A stretch of 61,366 nt of DNA from Betaproteobacteria bacterium RIFCSPLOWO2_12_FULL_68_20 (lineage in GTDB: Bacteria; Pseudomonadota; Gammaproteobacteria; Burkholderiales; SG8-39): the NCBI GenBank assembly GCA_001770655.1, contig MERQ01000053.1, forward strand, positions 632 through 61,997, in the 5' to 3' direction. The notes beneath the pieces are model-generated. The model did not search any database. It was not told where the DNA came from and saw nothing but the letters and a program-made list of their open reading frames with translations. The translations under genes and the position numbers were made by a program. Positions 51,976 to 61,241 of this stretch are shown piece by piece; position 1 is the stretch's first letter; each line of letters opens with the position of its first letter.

Positions 51976-52814
51976 GCGATCTTCCCGCCAACGAGACGCG
52001 CTTTCTCGCCGACGCCGAGGCGATCGCGCGCGAAATCCCCGACGCCGCGCTGCTCGCGCTGCCGCCGGACTACTCGCTGCCGGCGACGGAGGTCGTGCGC
52101 GCGCTGATTCGACGCGGGGCGAGGAACTTGCGACTGCTCGGGGTTCCGGTGCTCGGCTTCGGCGCGGATTTGCTGATCGGCGCGGGGTGCGTCTCGGAGG
52201 TCGAGACGAGCGCGCTTTCGCTCGGCGAGGCGGGGCTCGCGCCGCGCTTCACCGAGGCGGCGGAACAGGGAAAGATCAAGGTGAAGGACGCCACCTGCCC
52301 GGTGATCCACACGGCGCTGCAGGCGACCGAGAAGGGCGTGCCGTTCATGCCGCTGCGCGGGGTGCTGGGGTCCGACCTGGTTCCGAATCGACCGGATTGG
52401 AAAGTGTCGCAGAATCCGTTCTCCGCCGAAGAGGATCCGATCCTCTACGTTCCCGCGATCGCGCCGGACGTGGCGCTCTTCCACGCGCGCTGGGCCGACG
52501 AGGCGGGAAACGTCTGGGTCGGGCGAAGGAGGGAGCTCGCGACCATCGCGCACGCTTCGCGAAATACGTACGTCACCTACGAAGAGCGCAGGAACGGCGA
52601 CATGCTCGAGGACGAGTTGCTCGCCCCGGGAGTGATTTCTTCGGTGTACGTGAGCGCGGTCGCGTCCGCGCCGCGCGGGGCCTGGCCGCTCGGCGTCGCC
52701 GAGCTCTACGGCATCGACGACGCGCACCTCGCGCGCTACGCCAAGGCGGCGAAGACGAAAGAGGGCTTCGGCCGCTACCTGGACGAGTTCGTCCTCAAGC
52801 CCGTCGCGGCGTGA
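51972..52814 (+). CDS. CoA-transferase family I, subunit A-like protein
   Basis: A 280-residue protein resembling the A subunit of glutaconate CoA-transferase and IpdA-type CoA hydrolases. Family blocks are DYSLPATEVVRALIRRGARNL, GLAPRFTEAAEQGKIKV and GVPFMPLRGVLGSDLV. After KIKV, where the glutaconate enzymes have an acidic E-x-S-E-like stretch, it reads KDATCPVIH, so catalysis may differ. The TTG start overlaps the tldD stop (TTGA), with a G-rich ribosome binding site. It is followed by the B subunit with a GTGA overlap, so both are made together. The substrate is unknown. Confidence 0.75.
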   Translation: MSDLPANETRFLADAEAIAREIPDAALLALPPDYSLPATEVVRALIRRGARNLRLLGVPVLGFGADLLIGAGCVSEVETSALSLGEAGLAPRFTEAAEQGKIKVKDATCPVIHTALQATEKGVPFMPLRGVLGSDLVPNRPDWKVSQNPFSAEEDPILYVPAIAPDVALFHARWADEAGNVWVGRRRELATIAHASRNTYVTYEERRNGDMLEDELLAPGVISSVYVSAVASAPRGAWPLGVAELYGIDDAHLARYAKAAKTKEGFGRYLDEFVLKPVAA

Positions 52815-53524
52815 AGGTCGCGCAGGAAGAGCTCCTCGCCTGCGTCGTCGCGCGGCTGATCGGGGAGGCGCGCCATGTGGCAGTGGGCGCCGCCTCGCCG
52901 ATTCCCGCCACCGCCTGCGCGCTGCTGCGCGCACAGGGGATTCCGCTCCGCGTGTCTCTCCTTCACCGACGGCGCGGCAACGCGTTTACCGAGGGCTCCA
53001 GAGAGCTCTTCGACCTCGCCGGGCAGGGCAGGATCGACGTCTTCTTCCTCGGCGGCGCGCAGATCGACGGCGAGGCGAACATCAATCTCGTGCAGGCCGA
53101 AGGTCGTCGCTTTCCCGGCTCGTTCGGCTCGGCGTTCATGTATTTCGCCGCGAAGCGCACGATCCTCTTCCGCGAAGAGCATTCGCGGCGCGTGCTGGTG
53201 CCGAAGGTGGAATTCGTCTCGGCGCCGGGCTGGAGCCCGCCTAATGTGGAGCGTCGCGGCGGGCCGGCCGAGCTGCTGACGGGGAAGGCGCTTTTTTCGT
53301 GGCAGAAGGAAAAGCGGCGCTTTCGTCTCGAAAGCGTGCATCCGGGGCACACGGCGGACGAGGTTCGCGAGCACACGGGGTTCGACTTTGACGCGGAGGG
53401 CGTCGGGGTTACACCCGATCCAACCGCGGCGGAGCTCGCGTCGCTGCGCGGAGCGGCGATGAAAGAAGTCGCGGCGGATTACCCGGACTTCGCGCGGCGG
53501 GTGTGGGGCTTCACGCCCACGTGA
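52811..53524 (+). CDS. CoA-transferase family I, subunit B-like protein
   Basis: A 237-residue protein with the B-subunit signature GAASPIPATACALLRAQG and the conserved FFLGGAQIDGEANINL block. The C-terminal part (VHPGHTADEVREHTGFDFD) is typical of the family. In glutaconate CoA-transferase the catalytic Glu lies in an I-V-E-S-G stretch. Here the matching stretch reads LRVSLLHRR and has no Glu. The IpdAB hydrolases of steroid catabolism also lack it, so this pair may be a hydrolase or ring-cleaving enzyme rather than a transferase. The alignment was made by eye. It starts at a GTG overlapping the A subunit. Confidence 0.75.
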   Translation: MKVAQEELLACVVARLIGEARHVAVGAASPIPATACALLRAQGIPLRVSLLHRRRGNAFTEGSRELFDLAGQGRIDVFFLGGAQIDGEANINLVQAEGRRFPGSFGSAFMYFAAKRTILFREEHSRRVLVPKVEFVSAPGWSPPNVERRGGPAELLTGKALFSWQKEKRRFRLESVHPGHTADEVREHTGFDFDAEGVGVTPDPTAAELASLRGAAMKEVAADYPDFARRVWGFTPT

Positions 53525-53563
53525 AGATTTGCACCTTGCGCATGCTCCGCTTGCCGGTCGGCG

Positions 53564-53574
53564 TATAGTATAGT
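53564..53574 (+). promoter_or_regulatory. AT-rich repeat promoter of the HTH-MNT / HEPN pair
   Basis: The 58-base gap before the HTH-MNT gene turns AT-rich and contains TATAG twice in direct repeat (53564-53574). TATAGT at 53569-53574 ends 7 bases before the ATG and may be the -10 of a leaderless message. The direct repeat is a plausible binding site for the Xre-type domain of the encoded antitoxin. Confidence 0.4.
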
Positions 53575-53581
53575 AATCACC

Positions 53582-54190
53582 ATGATGGATAACATACCTT
53601 ACGACCCGATCGCCACGCTCGGCCGCGCGATCGGCGCGGCGCGCCGGCGCGCGGGGCTGACCAAGACCGCGCTCGCGCGCGCGAGCGGGCTGTCGCGCCT
53701 CACCGTCGCGCAGCTCGAGGCGGGGACCGTTTCCGACCTGGGTGTGCGCAAGGTCGAGCGCGTGTTGCGCGCGCTGGGCCTCGCGCTGCGCGTGGAGCCG
53801 GCGGGCGCCGAGCCTCCCACGGGCGTAGCGCGCGTGCGCGGCGCCGCCGAGCGCTCGCCGCTGGGCCGGCTGATGATCGCCAGGGCGAGCGAGCGCCGCG
53901 CGCGCGCGCTGGAATTGGTCCGCGCGACGCTCGGTCGGTTGCGCAGGCAAGGCGTATCGGCGCGCGTCGTGGGGTCGCTGGCGAAAGGCGGCTTTCACGT
54001 GGGCTCGGACGTCGACTACCTGATCGAGAACCGGGCGGGACTGTCCGAATCGCGCATCGTGACGATCATCGAGGCTGCGATGCGTGGCTTTCCGTTCGAC
54101 GCGATCTTCGCCGAGCGCGCCGACCCGAGGCTGCTGGAGCTGATCCGAGAGGAGGCCGAGCGTGGCGCATCCGCTGTTCGCGCGGCTTGA
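53582..54190 (+). CDS. Xre-type HTH fused to a minimal nucleotidyltransferase (MntA-like antitoxin)
   Basis: A 202-residue two-domain protein. Residues about 10-70 are an Xre-type helix-turn-helix (AIGAARRRAGLTKTALARASGL and SRLTVAQLEAG). A helical linker leads to a minimal nucleotidyltransferase domain (about 105-190) with Gly131-Ser132, Asp143 and Asp145 (VVGSLAKGGFHVGSDVDYLI) and Asp173 (FPFDAIF). In the MntA-HepT system of Shewanella the nucleotidyltransferase AMPylates and silences its HEPN toxin. Free-standing MntA has no DNA-binding domain. The fusion suggests one protein both inactivates the toxin and represses the operon. It overlaps the HEPN gene by 29 bases. Confidence 0.82.
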   Translation: MMDNIPYDPIATLGRAIGAARRRAGLTKTALARASGLSRLTVAQLEAGTVSDLGVRKVERVLRALGLALRVEPAGAEPPTGVARVRGAAERSPLGRLMIARASERRARALELVRATLGRLRRQGVSARVVGSLAKGGFHVGSDVDYLIENRAGLSESRIVTIIEAAMRGFPFDAIFAERADPRLLELIREEAERGASAVRAA

Positions 54191-54688
54191 CCGGCAGCTC
54201 GAGCTCGTGCGCGTCGAGCTCGCGAACGTCAGGGAGGCGGAGCGCCGCTTCCAGGCGCTGCGCCGGCTCGATGCCGCGGGCAGACGGGGCAAGGGCCTCT
54301 ACCACGAGTGGTCGCACAATGCCAGCCTCGCCGACGGCGTCTCGGCCGTCTACACCGGGATCGAATCGGTGCTGGAGGCAATCGCCAAGGAGCTGGACGA
54401 GTACGTGCCTCGCGGCGACGCGTCGCACGCCGACCTGGTCGACGGCATGGCGGTCGCGGTAGAAGGCGTCCGACCGGCGCTGCTCGGCCCCTCGACGGCG
54501 GAGCTGGCGCACGAAGTGCGGAAATTCCGGCACGTGGTGCGCCACAAGTACGCGCTCAACCTCAGGCGCGCCGACGTGGCGAAGAACCTGAGGCTCGCAG
54601 CCAGGCTCGTGCCGGCGTTCGAGAGGGACTACCGGAGCTTCGTGAAGCGCATGCTGGAAGCCGCGCCGAGCGAACGCAGGCGGCGGCG

Positions 54689-54692
<4 letters not shown>
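54162..54692 (+). CDS. HEPN-family RNase toxin (HepT-like)
   Basis: A 176-residue all-helical HEPN protein. The nuclease motif RX4HXY reads RHVVRHKY, with Arg123, His128 and Tyr130. In HepT of Shewanella the tyrosine of this motif is the residue AMPylated by Mnt[16 protein letters not shown] (about 61-75) is the usual second-helix motif of HepT proteins. It would cleave RNA (for HepT, tRNA has been reported) unless modified by the nucleotidyltransferase. The GTG start lies inside the antitoxin gene with GAGAGGAGG 6 bases before it, a very strong ribosome binding site. It ends with a run of arginines and overlaps glpK by 4 bases. Identity of the RNA target is unknown. Confidence 0.82.
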
Positions 54693-56206
<1,514 letters not shown>

Positions 56207-56212
56207 GAAAAA

Positions 56213-56239
56213 ATTCTAGCAGGGGTTGATGTGCGTCAA
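56213..56239 (-). promoter_or_regulatory. glpK promoter
   Basis: On the minus strand TTGACG (56239 to 56234) and TAGAAT (56218 to 56213) are separated by 15 bases. The -10 ends 6 bases before the GTG start. The -35 is part of the palindrome at 56224-56241, so a regulator bound there would compete with RNA polymerase for glpK. Confidence 0.55.
56226..56239 (+). promoter_or_regulatory. FNR/CRP-type palindrome between glpK and gpsA (site 1)
   Basis: TTGAT-GTGC-GTCAA matches the FNR/ANR box TTGAT-N4-ATCAA at nine of ten positions and lies in the longer inverted repeat GGTTGA-N6-TCAACC (56224-56241). Its centre lies 41.5 bases before the gpsA ATG at 56274, where a class II activator site would be if gpsA is leaderless. 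For glpK it overlaps the -35. A second copy lies at 57262-57275. Confidence 0.55.
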
Positions 56240-56273
56240 CCGATTCCGTGTCCCGGTTTGTAGCGTTGCGCCC

Positions 56274-57290
56274 ATGGCGAGAATCGGAGTGATCGGCGCG
56301 GGCGCGTTCGGCACGGCGATGGCCTGCGTCCTGCGCCGCTCGGGGCACGAGGTCGCGATCTGGGCGCGCGAGCCCGAGGTCGCCGCCTGGATCAACGAGG
56401 ACGGGCTGAACCCGCTCTACCTGCGCGGCGTGCGGCTGGTGCCGGGGATCCGGGCGGCGAGCGATATCGGCGAGGCGGCAAGGGGCGCGGATTTCCTGCT
56501 GCTCGCCCCTCCCGCGCAACACATGCGGGAAGTGACCGCGCGACTGCGCCCGTTCGTGAAGGCCGGCACGCCGCTGGTCAGCTGCTCGAAGGGAATCGAG
56601 CGCGGCACCTGCAAGCTGATGTCGCAGGTGATCGCCGAGACTCTCCCCGGCTCTCCGGTCGCGGTGCAATCCGGGCCTTCGTTCGCCAACGAGGTCGCCT
56701 CCGATCTGCCGGCCGCGGTCACGCTCGCCTGCGCCGATGCCGCGCTCGGGGAGCGGCTCGCGCAGGCGATCCAGAACCCGCGCTTTCTGCTTTACCTGTC
56801 GGACGACGTGATCGGCGCGCACCTCGGCGGCGTGCTGAAGAACGTGCTCGCCATCGCCTGCGGCATCGCGACCGGCATGAAGCTCGGCGCGAACGCGCGC
56901 GCCATGCTGGTCGCTCGCGGCCTGGCCGAGACGGCGCGCCTGGGCATCGCCATGGGCGCGCGGCTCGAGACCTTCCTCGGCCTCTCGGGGATCGGCGACA
57001 TCGACTTGAGCTGCAACAGCGCCAATTCGCGTAACATGTCGCTCGGAATCGCGCTCGGGGAAGGGAGGAAGCTCGCCGAGGTCCTCGGCGAGCGCGTGAC
57101 GGTCCAGGAAGGCGTGCATTCGGCGGAAGGCGTGGCCGCGCTCGCGCGGCGCCACGGCGTCGAGATGCCGATCGCCGAGGCGGTGGACCGCATGCTCAAC
57201 CACGGCGCGGCGCTGGAGGAGACCATCGCCCGGCTGCTCGCCCACCCCTACCCGAGCGAAGTTGATATTTGTCAACTGGCTGCAAGATAG
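56274..57290 (+). CDS. gpsA: Glycerol-3-phosphate dehydrogenase [NAD(P)+]
   Basis: GpsA reduces dihydroxyacetone phosphate to sn-glycerol-3-phosphate for phospholipid synthesis. The 338-residue protein has the Rossmann motif GAGAFGTAMA, the SCSKGIE motif, GPSFANEVA and the catalytic lysine in LKNVLAIACGIATG, plus the SCNSANSRNMSLG C-terminal block. The ATG at 56274 begins MARIGVIGAG as usual; the upstream in-frame start is unlikely. It is divergent from glpK and is followed 39 bases later by an ABC importer. The 3' end carries the second palindrome. Confidence 0.95.
   Translation: MARIGVIGAGAFGTAMACVLRRSGHEVAIWAREPEVAAWINEDGLNPLYLRGVRLVPGIRAASDIGEAARGADFLLLAPPAQHMREVTARLRPFVKAGTPLVSCSKGIERGTCKLMSQVIAETLPGSPVAVQSGPSFANEVASDLPAAVTLACADAALGERLAQAIQNPRFLLYLSDDVIGAHLGGVLKNVLAIACGIATGMKLGANARAMLVARGLAETARLGIAMGARLETFLGLSGIGDIDLSCNSANSRNMSLGIALGEGRKLAEVLGERVTVQEGVHSAEGVAALARRHGVEMPIAEAVDRMLNHGAALEETIARLLAHPYPSEVDICQLAAR
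57262..57275 (+). promoter_or_regulatory. FNR/CRP-type palindrome before the ABC importer (site 2)
   Basis: TTGAT-ATTT-GTCAA lies within the last codons of gpsA, inside the inverted repeat AGTTGA-N6-TCAACT (57260-57277). Both half-sites are identical to those of site 1. With the centre at 57268.5, a class II arrangement would place the transcription start near 57310, just before the strong ribosome binding site of the next gene (AAGGAGGG at 57318-57325). Confidence 0.5.
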
Positions 57291-57329
57291 GCCCGGCACG
57301 ATGGCGGGGTCTCACACAAGGAGGGTTCG

Positions 57330-58454
57330 ATGATTGCGAACTGGAAACGCGCAGCCGCGGCGCTCGCCGCGGGTCTCGCGATCGCGGCTCCGGCCGCGGC
57401 GCAGCAGATCGAGAACGAGCTGGTGCTCATCACGCCGGTCGCGAAGACGCTCACCGACCCGTCGCTCGCGGAGTTCGCAAAGTACGCGAAGGAGAAGTGG
57501 AACGTCACGGTCAAGACGAGCGCGCTCGCGGCCGGGACGCCGGTCGCCTACGGCCGCATCGTCGAGTGGAAGGGCCGGCCGCAGGCCGATATCTTCTGGG
57601 GGGGCGAGAGCGCGCTGTTCGACAAGCTGACCGAGCAGAATCTGCTCGCGAAGCTCGATTTGCCGAAAAGCGTGGTCGACTCGATCCCGGCGGCGATCGG
57701 CAAGCCGAAGGCGATCCCGCTCAAGGACCCGAAAGGTTTCTGGATCGGCACGGTGCTCGAGCCCTACGGCCTGGTCTACAACCCGAAGCTCTACCAGCGC
57801 CTCGGGCTGCAGCCGCCCAAGGACTGGGACGACCTGCTCGATCCGAAGCTGAAAGGCAACGTCGCGCAGTGCGCGCCGACGCGCTCCTCGAGCAGCCATG
57901 CGACCTACGAAGTGATCCTGCAGCGCGACGGCGACCCCAAGGGCTGGGAGTTCCTCAAGCGCCTGGCCGGCAACACCGGGATCTTCACCGCGCGCAGCCG
58001 TGACGTGCCGTCGGTGGTCGCCAAGGGCGAGTTCGCCGCGGGGTTCGCGGTGCCGAGCTACATGGCGTTCGAGGACCGGCTCGCCGGCTTCGACATCAAG
58101 TTCGTCGCGCCGAAGACGGCGTGGATCACCCCCGAGCCGATCGCCGTCCTGGCGGGTGCCCCCCATCCCAAGGCGGCGCTCGCGTTCATCGAGTTCATGC
58201 TTTCCGAGCGCGGGCAGCGCGTGGCGATGGAGCGCGGCGTGTTCCCGATCTTCCCGAAGTTCAAGGTGCAGGGCGCGCCCGGCTCGAAGGCGGAGATGGC
58301 GGTCGAGTTCACCGGCGGGCTGCGCTCGTACTTCGACGTGGAAGTGACCAACATCTACGACGACGGCATCGCGCAGAAGCGCTACGCCGAGGTCAACTCG
58401 CAATACCGCAAGGACATCGAGTCGGCCTGGGAAGAGCTGAAGAAGAAATACTGA
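57330..58454 (+). CDS. ABC transporter periplasmic solute-binding protein
   Basis: A 374-residue extracellular solute-binding protein with a signal peptide (about 1-25, cut after AAAQ). The two-lobed fold is suggested by ADIFWGGESALFDKL, GTVLEPYGLVYNPKLYQRLG and AVPSYMAFEDRLAGFDIKFVAPKTAWITPEPIAVLAG. It belongs to the broad AfuA/FbpA-like family 1 group, but the tandem tyrosines of ferric-binding FbpA are not visible, so the ligand is uncertain. AAGGAGGG precedes the ATG. It is the first gene of a binding protein-ATPase-permease unit that lies after gpsA and a shared palindrome. Confidence 0.87.
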   Translation: MIANWKRAAAALAAGLAIAAPAAAQQIENELVLITPVAKTLTDPSLAEFAKYAKEKWNVTVKTSALAAGTPVAYGRIVEWKGRPQADIFWGGESALFDKLTEQNLLAKLDLPKSVVDSIPAAIGKPKAIPLKDPKGFWIGTVLEPYGLVYNPKLYQRLGLQPPKDWDDLLDPKLKGNVAQCAPTRSSSSHATYEVILQRDGDPKGWEFLKRLAGNTGIFTARSRDVPSVVAKGEFAAGFAVPSYMAFEDRLAGFDIKFVAPKTAWITPEPIAVLAGAPHPKAALAFIEFMLSERGQRVAMERGVFPIFPKFKVQGAPGSKAEMAVEFTGGLRSYFDVEVTNIYDDGIAQKRYAEVNSQYRKDIESAWEELKKKY

Positions 58455-58485
58455 CCCGACCGGCCGACGGCCCGCCCCGCCAGCC

Positions 58486-59562
58486 TTGCGCATCTCGGTT
58501 CACAGCCTCAGCAAGAGCTTCGGCCCGCTGGTCGTCGTCAACCGGGCGAGCTTTTCCATCGAGGAGGGTGAGCTGTTCACCCTGCTCGGCCCCTCGGGCT
58601 GCGGCAAGACCACGCTGCTGCGCCTGATCGCCGGCTTCAACGCCCCGGACGAAGGCGAGATCCGCTTCGACGGCGCGCGCGTCAACGAGATGCCGCCCGA
58701 CGAGCGCGGCATCGGCATGGTGTTCCAGAACTACGCGCTGTGGCCGCACATGACGGTGTTCGAGAACGTCTCCTACGGCCTGAAGCTGCGCAAGATCGGC
58801 CGCGCCGAGATCGACGAGCGGGTGAAGGGCGTCCTGGAGAAGGTCAAGCTCGGCGGGCTGGGCGGGCGCTATCCCGGGCAGCTCTCGGGCGGGCAGCAGC
58901 AGCGCGTGGCGCTCGCGCGCGCGCTGGTGCTCAATCCCAGGATCCTGCTGCTCGACGAGCCGCTCTCCAACCTCGACGCGAAAGTCCGCATCCAGGTGCG
59001 CGCCGAGATCAGGAAACTGCAGAAGGAGCTCGGCATCACCACCATCTACGTGACGCACGACCAGGAGGAGGCGCTCACGCTGTCGGACCGCATCGCGGTG
59101 TTCAACCAGGGGATCGTGCAGCAGGTCGGTCCGCCCAAGGAGCTCTACGAGCGCCCCGCCAACCGCTTCGTCGCCGACTTCATCGGCATCAACAACATGA
59201 TCGAGGGATCGGTCGAGGCGATCGACGCGGGCGAGCGCAGGCTGCGCGTGAAGACGGTGCTGGGCGAGCTCGCGGCGCTCTACGACGAGCGCTTCAAGGC
59301 GGGCGACCGGTGCGTCCTGTGCGTGCGCCCGGAGAATGCCTCGGTCGACGGCGAGGCTGCGGCCGGGCGCAACGCGCTCAAGGGCCGGATCGCGTTCGCC
59401 GCCTACATGGGCAACACGCTGCGCTACGACGTGGACCTGGGGCAGGGCGTCACTTTCAAGGCAGACGTGCGCGACCCCTGGCACCATGAGGAGCTGCCGA
59501 TGGGCAGCGCCGCCACGGTGAGCTTCCCAGCGACCAGCACCGTCGCCATTCCGGCGTCGTGA
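58486..59562 (+). CDS. ABC transporter ATP-binding protein
   Basis: A 358-residue ATPase of the MalK/PotA/FbpC group. Walker A is GPSGCGKTT, the signature is LSGGQQQRVALARAL, Walker B is ILLLDEPLSN, and the switch histidine is in YVTHDQEEAL. The C-terminal 110 residues form a TOBE domain with RPENASV. The start is a TTG, 31 bases after the binding protein, with no clear ribosome binding site. It energises the two-fold permease that follows. Confidence 0.93.
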   Translation: MRISVHSLSKSFGPLVVVNRASFSIEEGELFTLLGPSGCGKTTLLRLIAGFNAPDEGEIRFDGARVNEMPPDERGIGMVFQNYALWPHMTVFENVSYGLKLRKIGRAEIDERVKGVLEKVKLGGLGGRYPGQLSGGQQQRVALARALVLNPRILLLDEPLSNLDAKVRIQVRAEIRKLQKELGITTIYVTHDQEEALTLSDRIAVFNQGIVQQVGPPKELYERPANRFVADFIGINNMIEGSVEAIDAGERRLRVKTVLGELAALYDERFKAGDRCVLCVRPENASVDGEAAAGRNALKGRIAFAAYMGNTLRYDVDLGQGVTFKADVRDPWHHEELPMGSAATVSFPATSTVAIPAS

Positions 59563-61235
59563 TGAAGTTGCCGCGCGCCACCCCGGCGGCCCTCGGCTTC
59601 GTCCTCATCTGGACGTTCCTCGCCGTCTTCGTCCTCTACCCGCTCACGCGCATCTTCTACGACGCCTTCACCAACGAGGCGGGTGCGTTCACCCTGGCAA
59701 ACTTCCACGAGTTCTTCACCGACCGCTTCTACCTGCGCTCGTTCTGGAACTCGATGGTGCTGGGCGTGGCGGCGGTCGTCACCACCTCGGTGGTCGGCGT
59801 CACGGTCGCGTTCCTGCTGGTGCGCTACGAGTTTCCGTACCGCAACCTGTTCTCCTACCTCACGATGCTGCCGATGATCCTGCCGCCGCTGGTCGGAGTG
59901 CTCGGCTTCGTGTTCATCCTCGGGCGCGCGGGCACGGTGAACGTGCTGCTCATGGACTGGTTCGACCTCACGCACCCGATCAACTTCATGTACGGCATGC
60001 AAGGCGTGCTGCTGGTCGAGACGGTGCACCTCTTCCCCATGATCACGCTGAGCGTGCTCGACGCGCTTTCCAAGGTGGACCCGGCGCTGGAGGAGGCGGC
60101 GCAGGGCATGGGCGCGAAGGGCTGGCGCAGGTTCCGCGACATCACGATGCCGCTGATGACGCCGGGCTACGTGTCCGGGGCGCTGCTCGTTTTCATCTGG
60201 ACCTTCGCCGACTTCATCACGCCGCTGGTGGTCGGGGTGCAGGACCTGCTCGCCGTGCAGGCCTACCTCAACATCGTGCAGTTCGTCGACCGGCGCATCT
60301 TCCGCATGGGCATCGTGATCTCGGCGCTGCTGGTGGTGCTCGCGATCGTGTTCGTGCTGCTGGCGCGCCAGTACGTGTCGATCAAGGACTACAGCTCGCT
60401 CGCCTACTCGAAGATCGAGCGCCGGCGCCTGGGGCCCGCCAAGCGCCGGCTCGCGGTCGGGTTCCTCTCGCTCCTCATGTTCGTATCGATCATGCCCCAG
60501 GTCGGCGTGGCGCTCGCCGCGGTCGGCCGCGGCTGGGCGCTGACCCCTTTGCCGCTCGAGTACACGCTCGAATTCTTCGAGCAGGTGAGCATCGAGACGC
60601 CCAAGTTCATCGTCAATTCGATCCTGTACTCCGGGCTCGCGGTGCTCGTCTGCCTCGCGGTCGGCGTGCCGATGGCCTGGATCATGAGCCGCACGCGCGC
60701 GCCCGGGCGCGCCTCGATGGACGCGCTCACCACGTTGATGCTCGCCATCCCGGGCACCGCGATCGGCATCGCCTACATCCGCGCCTTCAATTTCCCGCTG
60801 CCGGTCTTCGACGTGGCGCTCACCAGCGTGTGGATCATCCTGCCGCTGGTGCTCGCGGTGCGGCGCCTGCCGTACACCGTGCGGGGAAGCTTCTCGTCGC
60901 TGCTCCTGGTGCACCCGTCGATGGAGGAGGCGGCGAGGAACGTCGGCGCGGGCGGCCTGCGCACCTTCTGGGACATCACGGTGCCTCTGGTATGGAAGGG
61001 CATCCTGGTGGGAGCTTTGTTCTCGTTCCTCACCTCGATCCAGGAGGCCTCCGCCACGCTCTTTCTCACGCTGGGCGGCTGGGAGATGATCCCGTTCGGC
61101 ATCTTCACCTTCTACATCGCCGGCTCGCAGAGCCAGGCGGCCGCGCTCGGCGTGATCCTGATCGCGGTGTGCGCGTTGAGCCTGTACGTGGTGAACCGGG
61201 TCGCCGGGACGCGCGTCGGCGGGCTGTTCGGCTGA
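59562..61235 (+). CDS. ABC transporter permease (fused, 12 membrane segments)
   Basis: A 557-residue integral membrane protein with two homologous halves, each with six membrane segments and one EAA loop. The loops read EEAAQGMGAKGWRRFRDITMP (near residue 185) and EEAARNVGAGGLRTFWDITVP (near residue 455), which dock on the ATPase. Such fused permeases are typical of FbpB-type importers for iron, thiamine, phosphonates or related ligands. The ATG overlaps the ATPase stop by one base (TGATG); a GTG three bases upstream is also possible. The ligand is not known. Confidence 0.92.
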   Translation: MKLPRATPAALGFVLIWTFLAVFVLYPLTRIFYDAFTNEAGAFTLANFHEFFTDRFYLRSFWNSMVLGVAAVVTTSVVGVTVAFLLVRYEFPYRNLFSYLTMLPMILPPLVGVLGFVFILGRAGTVNVLLMDWFDLTHPINFMYGMQGVLLVETVHLFPMITLSVLDALSKVDPALEEAAQGMGAKGWRRFRDITMPLMTPGYVSGALLVFIWTFADFITPLVVGVQDLLAVQAYLNIVQFVDRRIFRMGIVISALLVVLAIVFVLLARQYVSIKDYSSLAYSKIERRRLGPAKRRLAVGFLSLLMFVSIMPQVGVALAAVGRGWALTPLPLEYTLEFFEQVSIETPKFIVNSILYSGLAVLVCLAVGVPMAWIMSRTRAPGRASMDALTTLMLAIPGTAIGIAYIRAFNFPLPVFDVALTSVWIILPLVLAVRRLPYTVRGSFSSLLLVHPSMEEAARNVGAGGLRTFWDITVPLVWKGILVGALFSFLTSIQEASATLFLTLGGWEMIPFGIFTFYIAGSQSQAAALGVILIAVCALSLYVVNRVAGTRVGGLFG

Positions 61236-61241
61236 GGGAGG

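Noticed and set aside
57330-61235. Assignment of the ABC importer as a ferric iron transporter
   Set aside because: The ATPase and fused permease look FbpC/FbpB-like, but the paired tyrosines of FbpA are not visible in the binding protein, and no Fur box was seen. The ligand is left open.
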